Shown: one piece after another, positions 18,981-25,617 of the stretch
Numbering within the stretch: the first letter of the stretch is position 1
Layout of the letters: each line of letters opens with the position of its first letter
Assembly: GCA_016710985.1 (NCBI GenBank)
Contig: JADJTX010000028.1
Location: 1-25,617, forward strand
Direction: 5' to 3'
From: Ignavibacteria bacterium
Lineage (GTDB): Bacteria > Bacteroidota > Ignavibacteria > Tepidaquicellales > Tepidaquicellaceae
Length of the DNA: 25,617 nt
Made by a program: the position numbers and the translations under genes
The notes under the pieces: generated by a model
The model's database searches: none
The model's input: the letters and a program-made list of their open reading frames with translations, nothing else
What the model was told of the DNA's origin: nothing

Positions 18981-19049
18981 TGAATTGGTTGATTGGTTGA
19001 ATTGTTGTGATTGGTTGTGATTGGTTGATTGGTTGATGTTGGTTGATGT
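18981..19049. repeat. GATTGGTT tandem repeat between kinase and regulator
   Basis: Seven to eight degenerate copies of an 8-10-bp unit (GATTGGTT, GTGATTGGTT, GATGTTGGTT) begin 10-15 bp after the kinase stop and fill half of the gap to the response regulator. Confidence 0.9.
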
Positions 19050-19108
19050 AAACGGCTATAATGTTTTCAACATTGAATTTTAAATGGAAAAATTTTAATA
19101 ATATAATC

Positions 19109-19788
19109 ATGAACAATATATTAATAATTGAAGATGATCCTACTGTATCAAAGGACTTGCGATCAGCCTGGAAAGGAACATTATGAAACACTTGTTGAAC
19201 CTGACGGAGAAAAAGGGTTATCATACGGCTTTAAGAATCAAACCTTGTCTAATACTGCTTGACATAGTGCTTCGAATAAAAACGGTTTTGATATATGTAA
19301 AGACCTGCGGCTCAGCGGTCATAATTTTCCGATAATCATGCTTTCAGCCAAAGCCGAAGAATCAGATAAGGTGATCGGCTTTGGGCTTGGAAGCTGATGA
19401 TTATGTTACAAAACCGTTCAGTGTAAAAGAGCTTATGGCAAGGATCAAAGCGGTGCTGAGAAGAAGGACAGTAATAATAAATGAATTTGATAAATATGAA
19501 TTTGATGATGTGTCACTTGATTTTGCAAAACTTGAAGCAACAAAAGACAATAAAAAAAATCGACATATCATTAAAGGAATATGAAATTTTAAAGTATTTC
19601 ATAAATCAGGAAGGTAATATTGTCACACGAAATGACATTCTCAATCATGTCTAGGGATATGAAAGCTTTCCTACAACTCGCACTGTGGATAACTACATTC
19701 TCATTCTCCGTAAAAAATTGAATCAAATCCATCAAGACCTAAGCATTTGCTTACATTCCATTCGGCAGGGTACAAGTTTGTAAAGTAA
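19109..19788 (+). CDS. OmpR/PhoB-family response regulator, frameshifted
   Basis: DNA-binding regulator partnered with the upstream kinase. ATG at 19109: MNNILIIEDDPTVSK carries the acidic pair. The phospho-acceptor Asp is in LILLDIVL (codon 19261). The switch Ser and Lys are in FPIIMLSAKAEESDKVIGF and DDYVTKPFSVKELMARIKAV. The winged-helix domain reads ISLKEYEILKYFINQEGN, VTRNDILNHV, GYESFPTTRTVDNYI, then the C-terminal hairpin to the TAA at 19786. About 226 aa, normal length. Frame breaks lie near 19155, 19185, 19215, 19270, 19390 and 19555. The codon in HV-stop-GYE (19651-19653) is TAG where the family has an almost invariant Trp (TGG), so a G-to-A change, probably an error, is present. 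Targets are unknown; the nearby phosphatases are candidates. Confidence 0.85.
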
Positions 19789-19827
19789 TGATTGTAATCC
19801 GTCTTTTCGATTTTCTCAAATAAAAAT

Positions 19828-19994
19828 TACCACAGGCACAGAGATCACAGAGTTACACAGAGAAATCTTAAGTGAGATAATTTTTAATTTTTTCAATTAT
19901 TGAACAAAATTATAAATATTTCAATATAATAAAACTTCGGATAAAAGAAATAAACTCTGTGTAACTCTGGTGCTCTCTGCAGCTCTGTGGTAAA
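19828..19994. repeat. Inverted repeat with about 35-bp imperfect arms, plus weaker hairpin at 20027-20096
   Basis: The left arm, about 19828-19863 (words TACCACAG, GCACAGAGA, AGAGTTACACAGAG), pairs with about 19954-19994, with a few indels, around a roughly 90-bp AT-rich centre. A second, weaker palindrome-like stretch at 20027-20096 uses the related words CCACTAAGAC and TCTTTGTGTCTTTGTGAT. These lie in the 19789-20304 gap, which has no gene. A TATTTTTG at 20200-20207 fits a -7 element, but its TTG lies only about 16 nt upstream. Confidence 0.8.
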
Positions 19995-20304
19995 TGTTTA
20001 AGGCTTAGACAGAAGAGTTCCTCAAAATCCTCTTACACCACTAAGACCAAAGAAAAATGTTTGAAAATAGAGGTCTTTGTGTCTTTGTGATAATAGTTTA
20101 AAAAGAAGTTTATATCTATCTCAAAAGTCCTGCTTTCGAGTCAAATTTTCAACCGTGACTTTATGACAAAACCATGACAATTGAAAATATTATTATTAAT
20201 ATTTTTGAATCAGATAAAGTGAAATTTCTTTGAACGATAAGTTCATAAAACTTACCGGTAAATATTAATAATTAAAATTATCCGCAACGCGAAGGAGAAT
20301 TAAA

Positions 20305-22172
20305 ATGAAAAGAGTAAAAATAATACTATCCGTAATTATGGTGATCATATTTTCTGCTGCTAATCTTACCTATGCACAGGAACATCAATAACAATTCTGC
20401 ATACCAACGACAGTCACTCTCATCTCGACGCCACGGGACCAAAGAGCTGCAATCTTGAAGGAACGATCGGCGGTATTGCGAAGCTGCCTCTGTCATAGGA
20501 ATGATTAAACAATCAGAAGCAAATGTGCTTACTCTTCACGCAGGAGATTTTTCTGTAGGAGATTTTTTATAACACATACTTCAGCGTACCGGAACTGCAG
20601 ATAATGAAACAGCTTGGGTTTGATGCGCTGACTGTCGGTAATCATGAATTTGATCTCGGACCGTCAACATTAAATGATGTTCTTACAGCCGGTTTCGCCA
20701 ATGGTTCTTTTCCTGTTCTTTCAGCAAATCTTGACTTGACAGGATTTCTGATTAGAAAATTTCATACGGCCCTATACAATTAAAAACTTTGGGGATGTAA
20801 AAGTTGGCATTTCGGAATGACAATTCCTCACCTCTGAGCAATGCATATCCGGTGATAATAAGTGAGGATGTAGCTGAAATTTCCTATGCAACTGTATTGG
20901 AATTACAGGGACAAAGGGATGTGATGTAATAATTTTCCTGTCGCATCTCGGCTCCAGAATTGATCAGCAGATTGCAGCCGGTGTCCGGGAATAAATTTTT
21001 ATAATTGGCGGACTGATCATTATATTTTTGATCAGCCTGTTGTTGTAATGAATCCAAGCTAAACCTGTTTATATTTGTCAGGCAGGTTCATATTATCAGA
21101 ACATAGGTGGCTAAAATTTACATTTGACAATGGAGCTGTAACATTCAACAATTATCAGCTGATCGGTCAATGCAAGGTGTGCCTGCTGTTCCTGAAATAA
21201 GCTGTGATAGAGGAACTGAAGACCGGAATTACCGCTCAGTTCGGAAATGTTTTCATACAGTTGACGGCTTTGCATTAAAAGACATGAATACACATAATGA
21301 GTCCGGATGTGCATCAAAAGATACTCCAATGGGAAATCTCATTACTGACTCTTACAGAAATAAAACACATACAAAGATCAGGATCACTGCGAACGGATTA
21401 ATTGCCGAAAAAAGATCTACAGAGGGCGATAACAAGTGCAGATGTATTCAGAACCGTCAGTTACGGATATGATACTGCTTCAGGACTGGATTTCAGGCTT
21501 GCGACTTTCGACATACGAGGATCGAACTGATAAAAGGTCTTGAGGTTGGATTATCAATGATCGGTATAGATGATGATTTTTCCTGCAGGTATCAGGAATG
21601 AATTTTAAATACAATCCTCAAAATCCGGTTGGAGAAAGAGTATTGCTTTCATCAGTAAAAATAGACCGTGCTCCGCTTAAGCCAAATAAGAAGTATTCGG
21701 TTACAGTCAATGAAGGTTTACTGGGCATATTGACCTCCTCGGCGGAGTTGAAGTTGAAAACATACAGATACTTCGGTGCCGGAATATACAGGTTTGAAGG
21801 CTTACATAAGAAAACTAAGATTATTATTTTATTCACCAGAAGGCAGAGTAATTGAAGTTAATTCAGGAGACGCAGCAGAATCAATGACACGACCGGATCT
21901 GAAGCAATACAAATATGAATTAAAGGATAACTATCCAAATCCGTTTAATCCGGTTACAACTATAAAATATGAACTCGCTGTAAACGGATACACAACATTG
22001 AAAGTTTATGACATACTCGGAAAGGAAGTTACGAATTTAGTAAGCTGAAAAACAGGATGCGGGATTTATGAAGTTCAGTGGAATGCAGCAAACTTATCAA
22101 GCGGTGTGTATTTTTATAAATTACAGTCTGACAAGATTTGTTGAGACAAAGAGAATGATATTAACTAAGTAG
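20305..22172 (+). CDS. Secreted 5'-nucleotidase (UshA/CD73-like) with type IX secretion tail, frameshifted
   Basis: Exported metallophosphatase that releases phosphate from nucleotides. Good Shine-Dalgarno site (GAAGGAG). Signal peptide MKRVKIILSVIMVIIFSAAN to about TYAQ. The calcineurin-like domain contains ITILHTNDSHSHLDATG, TLHAGDFSVGDF, LTVGNHEFDLG, FLSHLGSRIDQQ, and a GGxDHYIF stretch where the His-x-His metal site belongs (near 21008). The 5'-nucleotidase C-terminal domain shows TPMGNLITDSYRNKT, SYGYDTASGLDF, and KKYSVTVNEGLLGIL. The tail has YPNPFNPVTTIKYEL, TLKVYDILGKEV and SSGVYFYKL, a classic type IX (Por) sorting domain. About ten frame breaks are spread along the gene (for example near 20380, 20480, 20565, 20750, 20810, 20990, 21165, 21410, 21740, 22045 and 22130). 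The product would be about 620 aa, released or bound at the cell surface. Confidence 0.85.
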
Positions 22173-22206
22173 GTTGCCGGTTAAGTTTGTTAATTTATAC
22201 AATAAA

Positions 22207-22243
22207 AAGATCTCACTTCTGATTGGAGTGAGATCTTCTTTTG
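22207..22243 (+). terminator. Rho-independent terminator after the 5'-nucleotidase
   Basis: An 11-bp perfect stem (AAGATCTCACT at 22207-22217 and its complement at 22227-22237) with a 9-nt loop, followed by CTTTTG. It is preceded by an A-run, so it could also act on the opposite strand. It lies 35 bp after the nucleotidase stop. Confidence 0.8.
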
Positions 22244-22388
22244 TCTGAATTAGGATTTATAGGATTAAAGGATTTTTGGATTATGTTTTGAGAATTTAGC
22301 GGTTGTAAATTCTAATTACCAATCAAAGGGGAGGAGGTCAGGTTAGGTTGCTTCAGGACGATAACATACTGCGATCATTTCATTTCGT

Positions 22389-22445
22389 AGAGACGCCAAA
22401 TTTGTTTCGCTCCGGTATTTATGCTGCTTCAATTAAGGCGTCTCT
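22389..22445. repeat. Short inverted repeat AGAGACGCC in a gene-free stretch
   Basis: AGAGACGCC at 22389-22397 and its complement at 22437-22445 are separated by 39 bp. The surrounding 22244-22593 stretch holds no supported gene. Near 22253-22286 it has a loose run of AGGATT words about 10 bp apart, of the sort seen in dispersed intergenic elements. Confidence 0.6.
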
Positions 22446-22593
22446 GCATATGTACACAAAAAACCCGGAAGCTTTCACCTCCGAGGTATTTTATCTTCCA
22501 TCATTTCAATTATCACATCAGGCTGTGACAGGCGGAGCGTTTGTTTTCATTCGTGACAACTGTTGTTTGATTCTGCGCTGAGTTATCATCCTG

Positions 22594-23233
22594 TCAGGCG
22601 GGTGCATCATCTTCCTTTCTGTGCCTTAACCCGAGATTTTGATCACCCTGGAATCATTGTAGTAGTTAACAAAGTCGGGATTTGTGTTTCTCATTCCCGC
22701 AACATACTTATCAATCACTTCAAGTATTCCGTCGGCTTCATTGAAAAGCTGCGGCAGTGTTTTGACCGCGACCTTTCTTTTCAGCGTTCCCATCTGGCTC
22801 AGTCCGAATGCCCTGTCATAAGCCTCAATCACCAGGTGATAGCTTTCGAGATCCGCTTCGCCGAACCCGAACGGTCCGCCTTCATCGCTTCTGGCTTTTG
22901 CAATATTATATACGGATTCAAGCGTTTCTATGAGCTCCGCATCTCTCATCACTTCAAGCCTGCTTCTGTTGATGTCAGTCAGCTCCTTCAGGTCTATGTT
23001 ATTATTCTTCTTAGCATAAGCGAATAATCCCGCGCCTGTAGTTTTGAGAGCGTCTTGCCGATTGCAACAGTTTTCTTTCTGTCATCAATCTGCTTTATCT
23101 CATCACATTTTGCTGTGAAAGCAATTTGATTTTCTCTGAGTTCCGGTATTGATCCCGTTGTAAGGGAATTCTCTTCCAGGAATCTGTTCACGGCATTATA
23201 CATCGTGAACTTGTTTTCTTGTCTTTTATTCAT
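22594..23233 (-). CDS. Bacteroidota-type conserved protein of unknown function, frameshifted
   Basis: About 212 aa from two main frames. MNKRQENKFTMYNAVNRFLE, then IPELRENQIAFTAKCDEIKQ and KKTVAIGKTLSK. After a break near 23045, TGAGLFAYAKKNNNIDLKEL continues into LEVMRDAELIETLESVYNIA, RKVAVKTLPQLFNEADGILE, and MRNTNPDFVNYYNDSRVIK. The apparent stop at 22626 follows a short A-run; one more A would give NLGLRHRKEDDAPA and the TGA at 22594. It is all-helical, with no signal peptide or membrane segment. From memory, similar proteins with no assigned role are common in Bacteroidota, often in several copies; I cannot name a Pfam family. No operon partner lies on this strand. Confidence 0.7.
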
Positions 23234-23719
23234 TTTCGTTTTAATTTTAAGTTTATAGATATTTGTTTCTTGTATTGCATTTTTTCCGCAAATGAACTCT
23301 TCCGTTTTGCGGTCCGGTTCGGTTGAAGTCTGAAACTACCTGGCGATTTGCCTGTATCTGATGAATTCTGTTCTCAATTTTTCAAATTGGAATGTATCAT
23401 CTTTCTTTTTCTGTTTCAGAATTCCCCCTTTAAAAGAAAGAGTCAAAAGTCTCACGAAAAGTTCCATCGCTGACTTAAGCCTCCACAAGCGATAAAGGTA
23501 CGGTCACATCCATCCAAAATAAAGAAAAAGCTCGTCACGAATTTCACGAATGATCACTAATTAAAAAATATTATCACTAGTTTGAGACTTCTGAAAAACC
23601 CTTACTGTCATCCTTTATGTTAAAATGATGGATCAGGAGGTTGATTTAAAAGACTCGATATTATTCAAAACAAAAATATCAAAAGAAGATTGATGCTATT
23701 TTAAATTAAAAAAAAAGTT
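23234..23719. other. Gene-free stretch
   Basis: No frame here has coding character. It contains the 5' region of the minus-strand gene ending at 22594 and a short direct repeat, TCACGAATTTCACGAAT, near 23534-23551. That repeat uses the same vocabulary as the hairpin at 16051-16133. Nothing else is recognised. Confidence 0.6.
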
Positions 23720-23783
23720 TTGGACACAATGAGGTACGGTGGAATTGTTCAAGCAGTAACGGTCTTTATTTTTGGATTAAAAT

Positions 23784-24170
23784 TCAGGAAATTTCCCTGT
23801 CAGCACATTTCTGACGAGCGTCACTGCATTTCTGACGAGTGTCACTGCATTTCTGATGAGTGTCACTGCATTTCTGACGAGTGTCACTGCATTTCTGACG
23901 AGTGTCACTGCATTTCTGATGAGTGTCACTGCATTTCTGACGAGTGTCAATGTATTTCTGACGAGTGTCACTGCATTTCTGACGAGTGTCACTACATTTC
24001 TGACGAGTGTCAGTACATTTCTGACGAGTGTCACTGCATTTCTGACGAGTGTCACTACATTTCTGACGAGTGTCAGTGCATTTCTGACGAGTGTCAGTGT
24101 TCATTATTTCACGGTCAGTGTTCATTATTTCACGGTCAGTGTTCATCTTTTCATAGATTACAAACACCAT
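23784..24170 (-). CDS. Possible heptapeptide-repeat protein encoded by the 21-bp array
   Basis: A 128-aa frame spans the whole array. It starts MVFVIYEKMNTDREIMNTDR and then repeats DTRQKCS about 14 times, ending KCADREIS. In this frame the two 21-bp repeat types keep the same pattern (T/D-D/T-R-E/Q-I/K-M/C-N/S), and an ADREIS unit closes the array just as TDREI units open it. That is the reason for preferring this frame. However, the array is also open in two plus-strand frames and in a second minus-strand frame, because the unit has no stop codon in them. No signal peptide or ribosome-binding site is seen. The product would be very Cys/Arg/Lys/Asp-rich and could be coiled. Coding status is uncertain. 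Confidence 0.3.
   Translation of the reverse strand: MVFVIYEKMNTDREIMNTDREIMNTDTRQKCTDTRQKCSDTRQKCSDTRQKCTDTRQKCSDTRQKCSDTRQKYIDTRQKCSDTHQKCSDTRQKCSDTRQKCSDTHQKCSDTRQKCSDARQKCADREIS
23806..24160. repeat. 21-bp tandem repeat array with two unit types
   Basis: Fourteen contiguous units of CATTTCTGACGAGTGTCACTG (about 21 bp) at 23806-24099 carry scattered single-base variants. Two identical units of a second 21-bp type (TTCATTATTTCACGGTCAGT plus G) follow at 24100-24141, then a partial third to 24160. There are no spacers. The 24161-24426 stretch after it has no supported gene. Confidence 0.95.
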
Positions 24171-24426
24171 TTCAGAGACAGGCAGCTAAATTTAGCAGAC
24201 GGTATCTGTCCTGTTAGTGTCAGAGATCACCTCCACATAAGTTTATACTCCTTAACCCGATGTCATAATTCTTCCGTGACATATTCCATGTTCGTCCCGA
24301 AGCATCCTTCACTCTCATACCGCATACATCTTTCTCATTTGAAATCCGGCAAAAAATCGTTTAATTTTCCGTTAATAATTTTCAGATGGAACAAATATAT
24401 ATCTTTTTGACTCTTACCTATATAGG

Positions 24427-25035
24427 ATGCACACAAAAGATCAATTACCTGTCATGAAAGAGCTTTCAGACGAAGAGCTTCTTCAATTGTTTGAAAGCGG
24501 AAAGATCGAAGCGTTCAATGAGATTGTAATGAGATACAAGGACAGTCTTTATAACTACCTGGTTAAGTTCACCGGAGGATCTCCTGACTGCAATGATATT
24601 GTTCAGGAGGCTTTCATTCAGCTTTATGAATATCAGAAACGGACACGCGATATAAAAAACTTCAGAGCCTGGATCTTCAGGATCACCATCAATAAAGCCA
24701 GAAAAATTTCATGTTAAGTTCAAGACTGCCGGTATCATCGTTTGAGGATTATGAGGATCATGAAGGTTATCTCAATAATGTATCAGGAGGAGGTTTACTG
24801 AGGAGATCACTGAATTTGACGAAGGAAAGGCTCCGCTTGAAGTGCTGCAGAGAGGCGCTTGACGACTCGACGGGGCTTGTAAAGCGGCAGTCCTCCTGAA
24901 ATATGATGAGGATCTTGATTATGATACGATAGCGGAAATATTGTCAGTGCCGGTTGGAACAGTCAAATCACGCATCAACCGCGGAAGGGAAAAGGTCAGC
25001 GGCAGAGACTTAAGGATGAATTCAGGGAAAAGTAA
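24427..25035 (+). CDS. ECF-type RNA polymerase sigma factor, frameshifted
   Basis: About 203 aa. Region 2 is intact in the first frame: FESGKIEAFNEIVMRYKDSL, then DIVQEAFIQLYEYQ and NFRAWIFRITINKAR (regions 2.1 to 2.4). After a break in the A-run near 24705, FMLSSRLPVSSFEDYEDHEG forms the linker. Region 4 continues after breaks near 24795, 24865 and 24890: LLKYDEDLDYDTIAEILSVP, then VGTVKSRINRGREK, the helix-turn-helix that reads the -35 element. A final break near 24995 gives QRLKDEFREK and the TAA at 25033. Start: ATG at 24427, or M10 at 24454. The next gene starts 14 bp later and looks like an anti-sigma factor, which is the usual arrangement. The regulon is unknown. Confidence 0.88.
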
Positions 25036-25049
25036 AAAAAGCAGGGGAA

Positions 25050-25617
25050 ATGAGAAAGAATAATAAAAAAGCAGCAAGCAGGATAGCAGCGGCTACGACA
25101 TACTCAATGAGATAAAGCGGTTTCAGCGAGAGTGAAGACGAATGATAATTTCCGCGAAGAGCTTCATGTGAAAATAAAAGAGAGACAGACCGCGACCAGC
25201 ACGGAAGGAATGATAGGATTAATGATCGACTTCATCAGGCATACATCTTACTGCAACCACCTTCGGCCTCGGCGCGCTGATCGATGCTGTTATATTTTCA
25301 ATAAATTTCTTTTCTGATGATATAAACGATAAGCGTTCCTCAGTCGTGCGCATTGATCAGAACAAGAAAATAATTGTTGACCTCACAAACTACAGGAACA
25401 TCAAACTTACACCATCGCCGCCGGACACATCACGTGCAGGAATTCCGGAGAATAAATCGACTGTAGTCAAGCGCGTCCGGGCAGGTCAGCGGCGAGGCCA
25501 GACAGGATCACGATCATTCCTTCCGAGAAGTTAATAGCCGGCGCCGCGAAAGAAGCGGATCTGCTTAGAAAGAGGATCGGGGAGATGACGATGGAGAAGC
25601 TGGAGGAGATCAGGAAG
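25050..25617 (+). CDS. Probable membrane anti-sigma factor, frameshifted and cut by the window end
   Basis: Starts 14 bp after the sigma factor, with an AGGGGAA site before the ATG. Reconstructed pieces: MRKNNKKAAS, SGYDILNEIKRFQRE, VKTNDNFREELHVKIKERQT, a hydrophobic stretch near 25260-25315 (TTFGLGALIDAVIFSINFF) that could be a membrane helix, RIDQNKKIIVDLTNYRN, and finally RITIIPSEKLIAGAAKEADL running off the end (KLEEIRK). Frame breaks are near 25095, 25130, 25250 and 25490. A short cytosolic N-terminus with xxNDNFREEL before one membrane segment, next to an ECF sigma factor, suggests an anti-sigma factor. I see no zinc-finger HxxxCxxC motif, so this rests mostly on position. Confidence 0.6.

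Noticed and set aside
30..19788. Alternative genetic code (TGA or TAG read as Trp)
   Set aside because: Only one case of each codon was found, Trp is otherwise TGG, and TGA and TAG both act as normal stops at the ends of other genes here.
16504..19788. The two-component system as CusS/CusR of the copper locus
   Set aside because: The kinase has no metal-binding Cys/Met/His periplasmic site, its architecture differs from CusS, and it lies 4 kb away beyond a block of opposite-strand genes.
22348..23027. Plus-strand ORFs over 22348-22581 and 22563-23027
   Set aside because: The first crosses an inverted repeat and has no protein-like features. The second is the antisense of the well-supported minus-strand gene at 22594-23233.
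23806..24160. CRISPR array
   Set aside because: Units are directly contiguous with no unique spacers, and no cas genes are present.
23720..24410. Plus-strand ORFs across the 21-bp array (CISDECH and VTAFLTS repeats) and the second minus-strand frame (VTLVRNA)
   Set aside because: They are open only because the unit lacks stops in those frames. VTLVRNA starts inside the array with no unique N-terminus, and the plus frames do not keep a pattern across both unit types as well as the DTRQKCS frame does.

Overview
The window looks like a chromosomal segment of an Ignavibacteria-type organism (Bacteroidota/FCB group). The clues are a low GC content, a type IX secretion sorting tail with the NYPNPFNP signature on the nucleotidase at 20305-22172, and a promoter of the Bacteroidota form (TTTG, 20 nt, TAnnTTTG) at 4545-4576. 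No tRNA, rRNA, transposase, phage gene or CRISPR array was seen. Taxonomy is an inference.

Many genes are broken by single-base indels, mostly in short homopolymers, yet protein similarity continues directly in another frame. I read most of these as consensus errors of a long-read assembly rather than gene decay, and I give coordinates for the reconstructed genes. The damage is heavy at 30-3311 and 16504-25617 and light at 8299-12292 and 15117-15875.

Layout. (1) 30-4279, minus strand: a secreted transglutaminase-like protein, a small secreted protein, and a tightly overlapping set of a SAM methyltransferase, a RimL-like acetyltransferase and a GNAT/P-loop kinase-like ORF. (2) 4584-12292, plus strand: a copper/silver export locus. 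It has a small Cys-rich secreted protein, CusC, CusB with a heavy-metal-binding module, an HMA-domain lipoprotein, an HMA plus MauE/DoxX-like membrane protein, and CusA with the three periplasmic Cu(I)/Ag(I) methionines. Together they look like a capture, relay and efflux chain. (3) 12363-15875, minus strand: a DUF1345 membrane protein, a Tat-exported PhoX-type phosphatase and an outer-membrane beta-barrel protein, with two different tandem repeats between the last two. (4) 16266-19788, plus strand: a lipoprotein fragment, a multi-spanning histidine kinase with a periplasmic PDZ-like segment and a GAF-like region, and an OmpR/PhoB-type regulator. (5) 20305-22172: a secreted 5'-nucleotidase with a type IX tail, followed by a clear terminator. 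(6) 22594-25617: an unidentified Bacteroidota-type protein (minus strand), a 21-bp tandem repeat that may encode a heptapeptide-repeat protein, an ECF sigma factor and the start of its probable membrane anti-sigma partner.

Non-coding structure is plentiful: three classes of short tandem repeat lie directly at gene ends or starts, and at least two long inverted repeats lie between genes. No single gene set stands out as a clearly new defence or mobile system. The best candidates for something undescribed are the metal-relay accessory proteins of the cus locus, the PDZ-like/multi-TM/GAF kinase, and the gene-boundary tandem repeats.
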